64,000 nt of DNA from Endozoicomonas sp. NE40 (GTDB lineage: Bacteria > Pseudomonadota > Gammaproteobacteria > Pseudomonadales > Endozoicomonadaceae), in assembly GCF_040549045.1 (NCBI RefSeq), contig NZ_JBEWTB010000002.1, positions 2,642,001 to 2,706,000 of the forward strand. Direction: 5' to 3'. A program made the translations under genes and the position numbers. Shown piece after piece: positions 25,403 through 33,701 of this stretch. Every line of letters starts with the position of its first letter. Position 1 is the first letter of the stretch. The notes under the pieces are model-generated. The model was not told the DNA's origin, did no database searches, and saw only the letters and a list, made by a program, of their open reading frames with translations.

Positions 25403-25755
25403 ATCGTTTAAACGAGTTTCCGGCAATTAACAGCATCACGCTGTCTGAACAGAAGCCCGGAAGATTCCGGGCTTTTTTATCTATTTCAGGTTCCCTCAAC
25501 TCCCCCCCCCCTCAATCACTTCTTTGTCACCACCTTGCTAGCTAGCTCTAAATAGACTTTACTGACGTCTGACCAGAGAGTACGACCTGCGATTTATCAC
25601 AACCTGTTCGCCTTGTACTCAGGTTCTTTAACTCTGACCCGCTTTCCAAGAAACAGATTATTAAGGATGAAGGTATTTTAAGGAGGGGTAACCCCGTATA
25701 AACAACTGTTGAGCCTACCGCACAAGTCGGATATGAATAACTTCAATTAATAATA
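25403..25755. other. Intergenic region with a poly-C tract
   Basis: About 350 bp between the importer operon and an orphan gene. Apart from the terminator at 25453-25478, it holds a run of ten C (25502-25511), which is unusual for the region and a possible slippage site, and an AT-rich stretch before the next gene. No further gene is seen. Confidence 0.5.
25453..25478 (+). terminator. Rho-independent terminator of the siderophore importer operon
   Basis: AAGCCCGGAA and TTCCGGGCTT form a perfect 10-bp stem with a 2-nt loop followed by four further T. Confidence 0.9.
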
Positions 25756-27363
25756 ATGGTGTTAAGAATTGTGTATAAACTATTTAGCCATGGATCGTTA
25801 TTGACCACTCTTTTTCTGGTATCAATTCATTGTTCAACAGCATTACATGCACACTCTCCACCGCCTCCAAAATTTTTCGCTATCTTCCCTACCAGTGAAT
25901 ACCTGAAGACAACCTGTACTAATGAATCAGCCCCTGCTTTAAATGACACTACTTCCCTTCAGAAGCCAGACGAGATAAACCATTCAATGACGGTGATGAA
26001 AAACTATTTATCACCGCACCCAAAGGGTTTAATAGACTGGAATACCCTGAATCTTAACCGACAACCTTCTGCCCCTGAACTGAAAAAAGCGCAAAAAAAG
26101 CTGAAAATTCTGATTCCAGTTCTCACTCTTGCAGCACTGAGCCAGTATGTTTTTGCAGGGGGGTTCATTGATGCGAAAGGCTCCTCGTATTCACAATACT
26201 ACGATTCAATACTGGTGCTCGGAGGTTCAAACTATCTGGCTGACGGCATGGCAGAACTGTTGAACGATGCGGGTCTTGATCTTATTCACTCGCGTGGAGC
26301 AGTATTAATCATCATGCTGGTACCGGCAGAGTCCAGAGCGATTTATAACGACATCACTCTGAATATGAAACAGCTCAGCTTTCATGAAGCACTGAATCAT
26401 TATGCGATTAAAAGTGCAGCTAACCAGGCCAGTCATGTAGCGGTTGAACTGGCTTTACCCTATGTCAGAAAACATCTTGAAACTGGAAAATACCCCGGCC
26501 TTGATAAAATGCTGGCAACGGCTGCAGCTTCCACAGCCCTTTTGGTTCCACCCCTGTTATTACAGATTGCCATTGGGATGGCCAGCGGAGGCAACATTAA
26601 GGCAGGAAAAATGTTCATCGACTCCACTATAGGGTTTATGTACACAGCAGCAGTGAATAATGTTAAAAAGATAAGTCAGCAAGCTACCCATGCTTATCTT
26701 GATGGTTCGAAAGATAAGCCCTGGTGTAATCCCGAACTTCAGAATTGTAAAAAAACTGATAAAGACGAATTCTACTCTGAGCTATTTGCCGGAGCTTTAT
26801 GCCTCGCCAGTGCGAAAGTGGTCGATCTGGCTACATCCATGATTCCTTCCGGTATGGCTTTAAAATCTATCCCAATACCAGTGCTTTCGAGACTGATTAA
26901 TGTCGGAATGGCAAACGGGGCGATAAAGGCAACTCCGAAAATAATGGCAGAAACATCAAAAATTCTCAGGAAAGTATCAGCCTATGCGGTTTCTGATGCT
27001 TTTAATAAAAGGCTAAAGCACACTACCCTGCCTTCGTATACTTCCGAACCAGAATCTGTCAGCAACCTGATTACCATCATCACCAACCTGGGGCTGTCTT
27101 ATGTTGCTTTTTCACACCACTCAGGGGAACCGTACAAAATCGGTTTTGCCGTAAGGAGTATGAATGCCGCTCAGAACCTTGGCATAATGGCAGCGGTTAA
27201 AATCGCTTTCTCTACGGGCCTGGACCAGGCTTTTGGTTTATCGGAACCATTAAATATTCCATCGGATTACTATGCAAGGTATCCCGGAACATCTCTGACA
27301 AATAAAAAACTACATGGACAAATGGTTCCCACCCCGGTACTGAAATTGTCGGAATCACCCTGA
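25756..27363 (+). CDS. Orphan exported or membrane protein, function unknown
   Basis: I do not recognise this 535-residue protein. It begins with a signal-peptide-like stretch (LLTTLFLVSIHCSTALHA, residues ~15-32). Hydrophobic segments occur near 118-140 (KILIPVLTLAALSQYVFAGG), ~175-190 (GAVLIIMLVPA) and ~255-275 (STALLVPPLLLQIAIGMA), and helix-rich amphipathic sequence fills the rest. The middle contains a CNPELQNCKK pair of cysteines. There is no operon partner. Such helix-rich orphan membrane proteins can be pore- or translocator-like, but nothing here proves it. Confidence 0.65.
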   Translation: MVLRIVYKLFSHGSLLTTLFLVSIHCSTALHAHSPPPPKFFAIFPTSEYLKTTCTNESAPALNDTTSLQKPDEINHSMTVMKNYLSPHPKGLIDWNTLNLNRQPSAPELKKAQKKLKILIPVLTLAALSQYVFAGGFIDAKGSSYSQYYDSILVLGGSNYLADGMAELLNDAGLDLIHSRGAVLIIMLVPAESRAIYNDITLNMKQLSFHEALNHYAIKSAANQASHVAVELALPYVRKHLETGKYPGLDKMLATAAASTALLVPPLLLQIAIGMASGGNIKAGKMFIDSTIGFMYTAAVNNVKKISQQATHAYLDGSKDKPWCNPELQNCKKTDKDEFYSELFAGALCLASAKVVDLATSMIPSGMALKSIPIPVLSRLINVGMANGAIKATPKIMAETSKILRKVSAYAVSDAFNKRLKHTTLPSYTSEPESVSNLITIITNLGLSYVAFSHHSGEPYKIGFAVRSMNAAQNLGIMAAVKIAFSTGLDQAFGLSEPLNIPSDYYARYPGTSLTNKKLHGQMVPTPVLKLSESP

Positions 27364-27386
27364 AACCAATGTTTCAGGGCTTCTTC

Positions 27387-28865
27387 TCAAACCAGCAAAC
27401 CTGTCCACTTCCACCAGGTGGCAGCAAACAGGGCAAAGGTTAGCAAACTGGCAACTGTCAGCTGCAAACCAATTCGCGCAAAGGTTCTGGTATCAAAATA
27501 CCCTGTCGAATAGGCCACCATATTTTGCGGTGCATTCACCGGCAGAATCATTCCAAAGCTCACTGCAAACAATTGTAGAAGTACCAGCCCCATTGCATTT
27601 TCAGACATTGATGGTGGCAGGGTACTCGAAAATGCCAGAAACACCGGAAGCAAAGCCACCGTCACGCTCATTGCACTGGCAAACCCCAGATGCATGATGA
27701 TTGAGAAACTGGTCATAGCAACGACCAGAAGAGGAATAGAAAATAATGATATATCCAGCGCCGAGAAGCAGGATTCTGCTAACCAGGCAGCAGCTCCGGT
27801 ATTAACCAGTTGTTGCCCGAGGCTGATACTGACACCAAACATCACAATCACGCCCCAGGGCAGACATTTTTCAACCTCTTTCCAACTACTGAATACACCA
27901 AGTCCCGGAAGTAACAGGCAAACAGCCATAATCAGCATGGTCGCAGGCACAGTGATATGATGCAGGAAACCTTCTGTAACCCAGCTGGTAATCAAAATCA
28001 GAGTAAAAAGAGCCAGTCGCTTCTGCTGATGGTTTAAAGGCTCCCGATTACCGGTAAGAGAAATGGTGTCTGAACCAAAGCTGACACCATTCAGTTCACG
28101 TCGAAGAATCACAAACAGAATAATAGTCATCAAGGCAGACCAGGGACCGGCATAGAGCAACCATTTTGCCCAGGTGAGAGAATATCCACTATGCTCTGCC
28201 ATCAGCTCCAGTCCGGCAACATTGTGTCCGGTAGCCGTCATGACCCCGACATTCCAGACCGTACTGACCTGCGCTGCGCCAATCACCAGAATGGCGGCAA
28301 ACCGGCTTTGGGCCCCCAGCCCAAGCGTCGCAACCACTCCGGCAAGGATCGGGACCTGGACAGCAGTTCTGCCGGTGGGTGAAGGCACCAAAAATGAGAA
28401 CACTACTCCGATCAGAAGGCATCCGGCAAGAATCGCACCAGGGGAAGGATGAACCCGGGATAAAATAGCCCGGGCAATTCGCCGGTCAAGTTCCGTTGCC
28501 TGCATGGCTGCCGCCATAATCAATGCGCCGGAGATGACAATAATGCTGGGCGAGGAAAATCCTTTCATCGCCTGAAGAATGGCTTTACTGGTACCAATAA
28601 CAGAACCCGTATCCGGGTTTGGGATCAGTCCAAGAAACAGAGTCATTAGCAGGGCAATCAGCAATGCACTGATGGGATAAGCCATTGCCTCTGTCACCCA
28701 CAGGATAACAGCCATTGCCAGAATACCCAGCATTGCCTGACCGGCAGGCGTAAGCCCCTGCAAGGGTAGAAGGAGAATTGCAACCAGAGCACAAAATGAG
28801 ACTGGAATCGCAATTCGGCCAACCAGTAATTTGATTGGGCTGCGTTCTATCGGTACGTCTGACAC
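27387..28865 (-). CDS. DASS/SLC13-family anion transporter
   Basis: A 492-residue sodium:dicarboxylate/sulfate symporter family protein with about twelve membrane segments. I start it at a GTG (28865) with GAGGGG 6 bp upstream; a TTG at 28913 would add 16 residues without a ribosome site. Family features include ILWVTEAMAYPISALLIALLM near the N-terminus, a first SNT-like region (PSPTGRTAVQVPILAG) and the late ILPVNAPQNMVAYSTGYF, where NAPQN forms the second substrate clamp. It should import C4-dicarboxylates, citrate or sulfate-like anions with Na+. Confidence 0.88.
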   Translation of the reverse strand: MSDVPIERSPIKLLVGRIAIPVSFCALVAILLLPLQGLTPAGQAMLGILAMAVILWVTEAMAYPISALLIALLMTLFLGLIPNPDTGSVIGTSKAILQAMKGFSSPSIIVISGALIMAAAMQATELDRRIARAILSRVHPSPGAILAGCLLIGVVFSFLVPSPTGRTAVQVPILAGVVATLGLGAQSRFAAILVIGAAQVSTVWNVGVMTATGHNVAGLELMAEHSGYSLTWAKWLLYAGPWSALMTIILFVILRRELNGVSFGSDTISLTGNREPLNHQQKRLALFTLILITSWVTEGFLHHITVPATMLIMAVCLLLPGLGVFSSWKEVEKCLPWGVIVMFGVSISLGQQLVNTGAAAWLAESCFSALDISLFSIPLLVVAMTSFSIIMHLGFASAMSVTVALLPVFLAFSSTLPPSMSENAMGLVLLQLFAVSFGMILPVNAPQNMVAYSTGYFDTRTFARIGLQLTVASLLTFALFAATWWKWTGLLV

Positions 28866-28998
28866 TGAATACCCCTCTCGATTGATAGTTCTCAGGGGGT
28901 TCAGTCTAAGCAAGAGTTTGCAGTTCTGTGGGCTTTATTATCAAAAATAAAAAAAATGAGGAGATTTTCCCGAAAAGTGGAGCTATTAATCCATTTGA

Positions 28999-29035
28999 AA
29001 GGTACTGAACGCCTGACTATTCAGTGCCTTTCAAC
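28999..29035 (-). terminator. Hairpin overlapping the speG 3' end
   Basis: Read on the minus strand, GAAAGG-C-ACTGAA and TTCAGT-A-CCTTTC pair over two 6-bp blocks with one mismatch, enclosing ~10 nt, and span the stop codon of speG. There is no long U-tract, so terminator function is only plausible. Confidence 0.45.
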
Positions 29036-29470
29036 CAGCCTGCCTTCCTCGGCAAAACCACAGCTGTTATAGAGATGAATCGCTTTTTCGTTCTCCTGTG
29101 CAACCACAAGATAGATTTTATGCAGGTTCAGGATGTTAGAGGCGTAGTCCAGTGCTGACCGGATCAGGGTTCTGGCGTAGCCCTTGCCCTGATGTTCCGG
29201 TGCAATAATGATCTGGAACTCGGCATTGCGGTGGATGTAATCAATTTCAATCAGCTCAACCAGTCCGATAGACTCATTGCTCTGGTCAACCGCTATAAAA
29301 CGACGTTCCGAGTTGTCATGGACATGCCGGACGTAGAGGTCTTCCAGTTCGCCATAGGATTCAAAAGGTTCCTCAAACCAGTACGACATGATACTGCGAT
29401 TGTTGTTCAGCTGGTGGACAAACTGCAGGTCGTGTTTTTCCAGTGCTCTCAGATTGATTTGAGTGCTCAT
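29021..29470 (-). CDS. speG: Spermidine N-acetyltransferase SpeG, C-terminally shortened
   Basis: A 149-residue GNAT protein very similar to enterobacterial SpeG (LRALEKHDLQFVHQLNNN, YWFEEPFESY, SERRFIAVDQ, HRNAEFQIIIAPEHQGKGYA with the acetyl-CoA loop QGKGYA, NLHKIYLVVAQENEKAIHLY). SpeG acetylates spermidine and spermine. E. coli SpeG is 186 residues; this one stops at GRLVERH, where the family continues with the last beta strands (FINGxYRNAIRM). No other frame beyond the stop restores that part, so the 3' end is truncated or replaced. A GAAAGG/CCTTTC-type hairpin overlaps the stop. Confidence 0.8.
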   Translation of the reverse strand: MSTQINLRALEKHDLQFVHQLNNNRSIMSYWFEEPFESYGELEDLYVRHVHDNSERRFIAVDQSNESIGLVELIEIDYIHRNAEFQIIIAPEHQGKGYARTLIRSALDYASNILNLHKIYLVVAQENEKAIHLYNSCGFAEEGRLVERH

Positions 29471-29684
29471 ACAATCTCTTATGTTGTCTTTACAGGTTTA
29501 TGCTTTTAGCAGTGAGACAGTGATTGGCCCTGACAAACGACAATGATCTGTTTATTTGGAAGCTGTTGCCGGTCATTCAGCAAAAATGGACACGAATCAG
29601 GATGAAATTCTGGATAGTGTGGTTCTATTATATTTTCACCAGGACGATCAGCGCTTGAACCTATGGGAACAGGGAATCGAATCA

Positions 29685-30587
29685 ATGGAGCTGAATGGAC
29701 GATTGGGGCTGAAGACTCTGTTCCGGCATTACACACTCAAAGTAATCACAACCTGGGGGCTGGTATTGCTGGAGAATGTTCAACTGGCATTAATACCGCT
29801 TCTGATTGGACTGGCGATAGATGGCCTGCTGTCCGGAGATGTCCGGGAGCTTGGAATACTGGCAGGTGTTATGGTGGTTTTAACCGTGACATCTGTTATT
29901 CGGCGGCGCTATGACACCAGAACCTATGGCACCATCAGGGTTACCCTGAGTAAAACGCTGCAGCAACGCTATGCACAACTGCCCGTATCGGCCCGAAGTG
30001 CTCGCATGGATATGGCCCGGGAGCTGGTTGACTTTCTTGAAGATGACGCGCCGGAGCTTCTTACCTCTGTTGTACAGATCATTGTTGTATTTATTGTTCT
30101 TCTTACTTTTCATGTCTATCTTGGGTTGGCCGCCCTGGTCACGCTGGCTGCGGTTATGCTTTGCTACGCATTGTTTCATGGTTGTTTTTACCGGTACAAC
30201 GCAGCCATGAATGAACAGCTTGAAAAGCAGGTGAATGTTCTCGAGGCAGGTCAGCATGCTTCTGTGTTGAAGCATTTCAGCCGGTTAAGAAAATGGGAAA
30301 TAAAACTGTCGGACGCAGAGGCAACCGTTTACGGCCTGATCTTTTTACTGCAGATTCTATTTATTGTATTCAACCTGTGGCTCAGTTCCGGGATCGCTGA
30401 TATATCCGCAGGAAAAATTTTCTCTATCGTACATTACTCGTGGGAGTTTATCGGAGCAGTGCTGGTTATACCGACTTCGCTGCAGGGTTTTGCTCGTTTG
30501 CATGAGATAACGGAACGAATTAATCCTGAGCCCACATCGACGGATACTGATGCCTGTATTACCGGGGATGAGGTGCTTCGGACGTAA
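29685..30587 (+). CDS. Solitary ABC-transporter membrane domain without ATPase
   Basis: A 300-residue protein with the six-helix ABC exporter membrane domain: TLFRHYTLKVITTWGLVLLE, LIPLLIGLAIDGLLSGD, TRTYGTIRVTLSKTLQQ, LLTSVVQIIVVFIVLLTFHVY, and a last helix pair near FLLQILFIVFNLWLSS. No Walker A, signature or Walker B follows: the frame ends after the last helix and no ATPase gene is adjacent. I start at ATG 29685, which has GGGAA about 9 bp upstream; an earlier in-frame start at 29556 adds 43 non-conserved residues. Such stand-alone domains exist as a family of unknown partner. Confidence 0.8.
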   Translation: MELNGRLGLKTLFRHYTLKVITTWGLVLLENVQLALIPLLIGLAIDGLLSGDVRELGILAGVMVVLTVTSVIRRRYDTRTYGTIRVTLSKTLQQRYAQLPVSARSARMDMARELVDFLEDDAPELLTSVVQIIVVFIVLLTFHVYLGLAALVTLAAVMLCYALFHGCFYRYNAAMNEQLEKQVNVLEAGQHASVLKHFSRLRKWEIKLSDAEATVYGLIFLLQILFIVFNLWLSSGIADISAGKIFSIVHYSWEFIGAVLVIPTSLQGFARLHEITERINPEPTSTDTDACITGDEVLRT

Positions 30588-30662
30588 GGAACAACCGCCA
30601 TGAGTGAAGCAAACAAGGCTCTGGTAAACTGGCAGCACCAGAAGCCGAGTTTGCGGTAAATA

Positions 30663-31562
30663 ATGAACCATAGCCAGCCTTTCAGCCTGATACCTGAAGA
30701 ACAACTTCTGTCGTCTTTATCGCCACTCTGGAAGAAACGCTTCAGGCGTGCTATTGATTACCTGAAGAGCACCCTTGACCGGCTCCCTCCCCCTTCCTGG
30801 GATGAAGTGGCAGCCCATGCTGCGATTTCACCCTACCATTTTCACCGTATGTTCCGAACGGTTTTTCAAGAACCTCCTGGTCAATACCTTCGGCGGCTGC
30901 GTCTTCAGGCCGTGCTTTATGATCTCGTCATCTATCCTGACAGGTCTGTGACTGAAATAGCACTAAGCTGTGGCTTTTCTTCTTCCCAGTCCCTGGCAAA
31001 AGCATTGCGCAGAGAGCTGGACACATCGGCTAAAACTATCCGGTTCCGGTTTCTGCAGGAGGGGTGGGACGCCATTGAACAATTACTGCTTCCAACAGGG
31101 CGAAAGGAGACGGGGCTGGAACAGAGCATAGCCAGGGATATTGAGTTCCATATCCAGTATTACCCAGCCAGAGCTTTATCGGTCAGACATTACCCGCAGA
31201 CTCGTGACTGGGAAAAGGTTCTGGAAGCTGGTTATGGGTCCGGCACGGATGTGTATGGTCTGTTCCCCATGAAAGACATGGATAAGCCCGAAAAAGAACA
31301 AGCCTATCGGATTGGCAGGCTGGCAGACTCTGAGGCAGAGGCTAACCTGATTCTTCCGGCGGCCACTTATCTCTGCTGTCGGGTCAGGTTAAACAGCCTG
31401 GTGGCTTATTTTACTCTCTGGGACGCGGTGTATAGCAGGGTGCTGTCTATGGACACTGAACCTGACCCTGCAGGTTATGCAATTGAGGTCTTTCACTATC
31501 AGGACGAGTGGCAGAAAGACATTATGGATATAACGATCTGTCTGACAATAAAAAGTGAATGA
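30663..31562 (+). CDS. AraC-family regulator with GyrI-like effector domain
   Basis: A 299-residue regulator. The AraC/XylS double helix-turn-helix is at residues ~30-130 (WDEVAAHAAISPYHFHRMFRTVF and SVTEIALSCGFSSSQSLAKALRREL). The C-terminal ~150 residues form a GyrI-like (Rob/SoxS-partner type) small-molecule-binding domain beginning EFHIQYYPARALSVRHYPQT. Proteins of this design sense drugs or other organic ligands and activate efflux genes; a MATE pump gene lies convergently just downstream. It follows the solitary ABC domain gene by 75 bp. Confidence 0.88.
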   Translation: MNHSQPFSLIPEEQLLSSLSPLWKKRFRRAIDYLKSTLDRLPPPSWDEVAAHAAISPYHFHRMFRTVFQEPPGQYLRRLRLQAVLYDLVIYPDRSVTEIALSCGFSSSQSLAKALRRELDTSAKTIRFRFLQEGWDAIEQLLLPTGRKETGLEQSIARDIEFHIQYYPARALSVRHYPQTRDWEKVLEAGYGSGTDVYGLFPMKDMDKPEKEQAYRIGRLADSEAEANLILPAATYLCCRVRLNSLVAYFTLWDAVYSRVLSMDTEPDPAGYAIEVFHYQDEWQKDIMDITICLTIKSE

Positions 31563-31572
31563 TAAGAATTGG

Positions 31573-31599
31573 AAAAAAGCCCGGAGCGAATCCGGGCTA
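31573..31599 (-). terminator. Terminator of the MATE gene
   Basis: On the minus strand AGCCCGG-ATTCGCT-CCGGGCT is followed by TTTTTT. It lies between the convergent araC-type and MATE genes and best serves the MATE gene. Confidence 0.8.
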
Positions 31600-31621
31600 C
31601 TCTTCCATCAAGCTATTCAGA

Positions 31622-33016
31622 TCAGGCAGTATGATGTTGTTGTTTTCTGGAACTGAGGTTAATGGTTTTACCGGTTTTTGACAGACCAAGCTTTTTCCAT
31701 TCCGCCCCCATCATTAACAATACAACCAGCGACAGGGCAATATTCGACAGAGGCACCGCCAGCCAGATACCTTTGACATCCAGATACATAGGCAGCACCA
31801 GCAGGAATGGCAGCTGTATCAGCATGTTTGCCATGGTAACAACGGTGGCCTTGCGACCCAGTCCCAGTGACTGGAAAAATACGCCCGCACTGAAAATCAG
31901 ACCATCCAGGAACACAGCCGCCAGGTGCAGGCGTAACCCCAGTTTAGTGGCATTGAAGAAGACCGGATCGTCACTGTTAAACATCAGGATAATCGGGTCC
32001 GCAAACAGATTGACGACAATGACCGTCAGTACTCCGGAACCCACTGCGACCAGAAGCATCCGGTTTACAAACTGCTTCATTCGGGCATAACGTTCAGCGC
32101 CATAGTTGTAGCTGATCAGGGGCTGAGTACCCGCTGCGACGCCTTCCGCAAACATGTAGTAAAGCGTAGCAATGTATCCGACCACTGCAAACGCACCCAC
32201 ATTGACTGCGTCACTGTATTTCATAAACAGATAGTTATGAACTGCTGTTATAAAGCTGAAGTAAGAGTACATCAGCAGGCTCGACAGGCCGATGTTACAG
32301 GTGTGCAGTGACAGCTTGAACTCCGGAGTCAGGTCCTTCAGGGACAGGCGAGTGTTCGCTCTGGCAGAGAAGAAATACATAAGCCCCAGAATAACAACCA
32401 GCAGCTGGGAAATCGTTGTACCCAGTGCCGCACCCGCCAGCCCCAGCTGCAGATAGACAATAAAGACAGCGTTGAGGATAACGTTGGCAACAGCGCCAAC
32501 GACAATCAGCCAGGTAGCGACGGTTGGAGCGTCGTCATTTCGTACCATAAACGGTAATGCCAAACTGCCCATGGCGAATGGTGAACCAAATACCACTACC
32601 CAGAGGTAGTTGCTTGCATGCTCAAAAGCAGCACCGCTGGCATCCTGCAGCGTCAGTAACCATTGTCCGGAAAGGAACAAAAGAAAGGAGCCCAGCAAGC
32701 CGAATAGCAGCAGCAATGTCAGACCGTTTCCAAGGGCGCGTCGGGCTCGATGCAGCTTTTTTTCGCCTCTGGCCATAGAGCTGATGGCACCGGAGCCAAC
32801 CCCAAGCATCATCCCCAGTCCATACAGTGTGCCTATGATCGGCCAGGCCAGGTTAATCCCCGCCAGACCTTCTGCACCGATATAACGACCGATAAAAATG
32901 CCGTCAATGACCTGATACAGGCCGCTGACCAGCATGGCCCCAACCGTTGGCAGAACATAGCTCCAGAACTGACGGTTAACGCTCGGCAATTGTTTTTGTT
33001 CCTTTATGGTGGACAT
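31622..33016 (-). CDS. MATE-family multidrug efflux transporter
   Basis: A 464-residue MATE transporter with twelve predicted helices in two repeats (VLPTVGAMLVSGLYQVIDGIFIG at the start; GVAAGTQPLISYNYGA, the conserved loop of the second half). It should export cationic drugs or dyes coupled to Na+ or H+. The MarR-family gene upstream on the same strand (168-bp gap containing a repeat) probably represses it. Confidence 0.92.
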   Translation of the reverse strand: MSTIKEQKQLPSVNRQFWSYVLPTVGAMLVSGLYQVIDGIFIGRYIGAEGLAGINLAWPIIGTLYGLGMMLGVGSGAISSMARGEKKLHRARRALGNGLTLLLLFGLLGSFLLFLSGQWLLTLQDASGAAFEHASNYLWVVVFGSPFAMGSLALPFMVRNDDAPTVATWLIVVGAVANVILNAVFIVYLQLGLAGAALGTTISQLLVVILGLMYFFSARANTRLSLKDLTPEFKLSLHTCNIGLSSLLMYSYFSFITAVHNYLFMKYSDAVNVGAFAVVGYIATLYYMFAEGVAAGTQPLISYNYGAERYARMKQFVNRMLLVAVGSGVLTVIVVNLFADPIILMFNSDDPVFFNATKLGLRLHLAAVFLDGLIFSAGVFFQSLGLGRKATVVTMANMLIQLPFLLVLPMYLDVKGIWLAVPLSNIALSLVVLLMMGAEWKKLGLSKTGKTINLSSRKQQHHTA

Positions 33017-33102
33017 TGCTTTCTCAGTATTGGTTAGAAATGCTAACTAAAAAGATAAAAAAATACGCCTGCTCAGTCATCGGCAGGCTTTAGTAAATGC
33101 TC

Positions 33103-33169
33103 ATACCAATTCCAGCTTCTAAACATGAATGGCTTGCTCATGATCATACTTAGAAGGCGGAACTGGTAT
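33103..33169. repeat. Small palindromic repeat element (67 bp)
   Basis: ATACCAATTCCAGCTTCTAA (33103-33122) and its inverted partner at 33150-33169 match at 17 of 20 positions. The ends ATACCA...TGGTAT and an internal TCATGAGCA motif (minus strand) are shared with the 179-bp element at 6992-7170, suggesting a related family. It sits between the MarR and MATE genes. Confidence 0.55.
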
Positions 33170-33183
33170 TACCTGTCGCTGAT

Positions 33184-33603
33184 TTAGCCCTGAAAGGCTT
33201 TGGCTGCGACCTTGCCCAGCAGTTGTTCCAGCTGCTTCTGATCCTTTGCTGACAGGTTTTTCAGCAGATTTGAAATCAACTCTCCGTAAAAAAGACGATC
33301 ACTGTCTACCAGTTCCTGCCCTTTTTTGCTTAAGACAACATGAACTGCCCGTCCGTCTTCAGGGCATGGCTGTCGTTTAACCAGCTTTTTTCTCTCCAGT
33401 CTTGCGACCATATTGCTGGCAGTGGGCTTGCTGACACGCATTAATTCAGCCAGCTCAGACAGGCGCATCATTCCTGACTCTTCCAGAGTTTCCAGATAAT
33501 CGTATTCTGTATAGGTCAGGTTACAGTCTCCAAAGCTGGGTTGTTCACGCCAGCAACGACTGATATAGCGCTCTATCACCATTAAAGATTGTTCAACTTT
33601 CAT
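33184..33603 (-). CDS. MarR-family transcriptional regulator
   Basis: A 139-residue MarR-type winged-helix repressor (LSELAELMRVSKPTASNMVARLERKKLVKRQPCPEDGRAVHVVLSKKG, with the wing DGRA). It precedes the MATE efflux gene on the same strand, the usual pairing for a drug-responsive repressor and pump. Confidence 0.9.
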   Translation of the reverse strand: MKVEQSLMVIERYISRCWREQPSFGDCNLTYTEYDYLETLEESGMMRLSELAELMRVSKPTASNMVARLERKKLVKRQPCPEDGRAVHVVLSKKGQELVDSDRLFYGELISNLLKNLSAKDQKQLEQLLGKVAAKAFQG

Positions 33604-33701
33604 AGGTGATATTTTATTAGTAAGGCTAACTAATTTTCAAGGCTGGGATATTGCGTACAGAGCAGCGCTGGCAGTGATGACTGCCAGCGCCTTATGAGAG
33701 G

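Noticed and set aside
25502..25511. Poly-C tract as a phase-variation switch
   Set aside because: It lies 245 bp before the next start codon and outside any promoter I can place; length variation there has no clear consequence.
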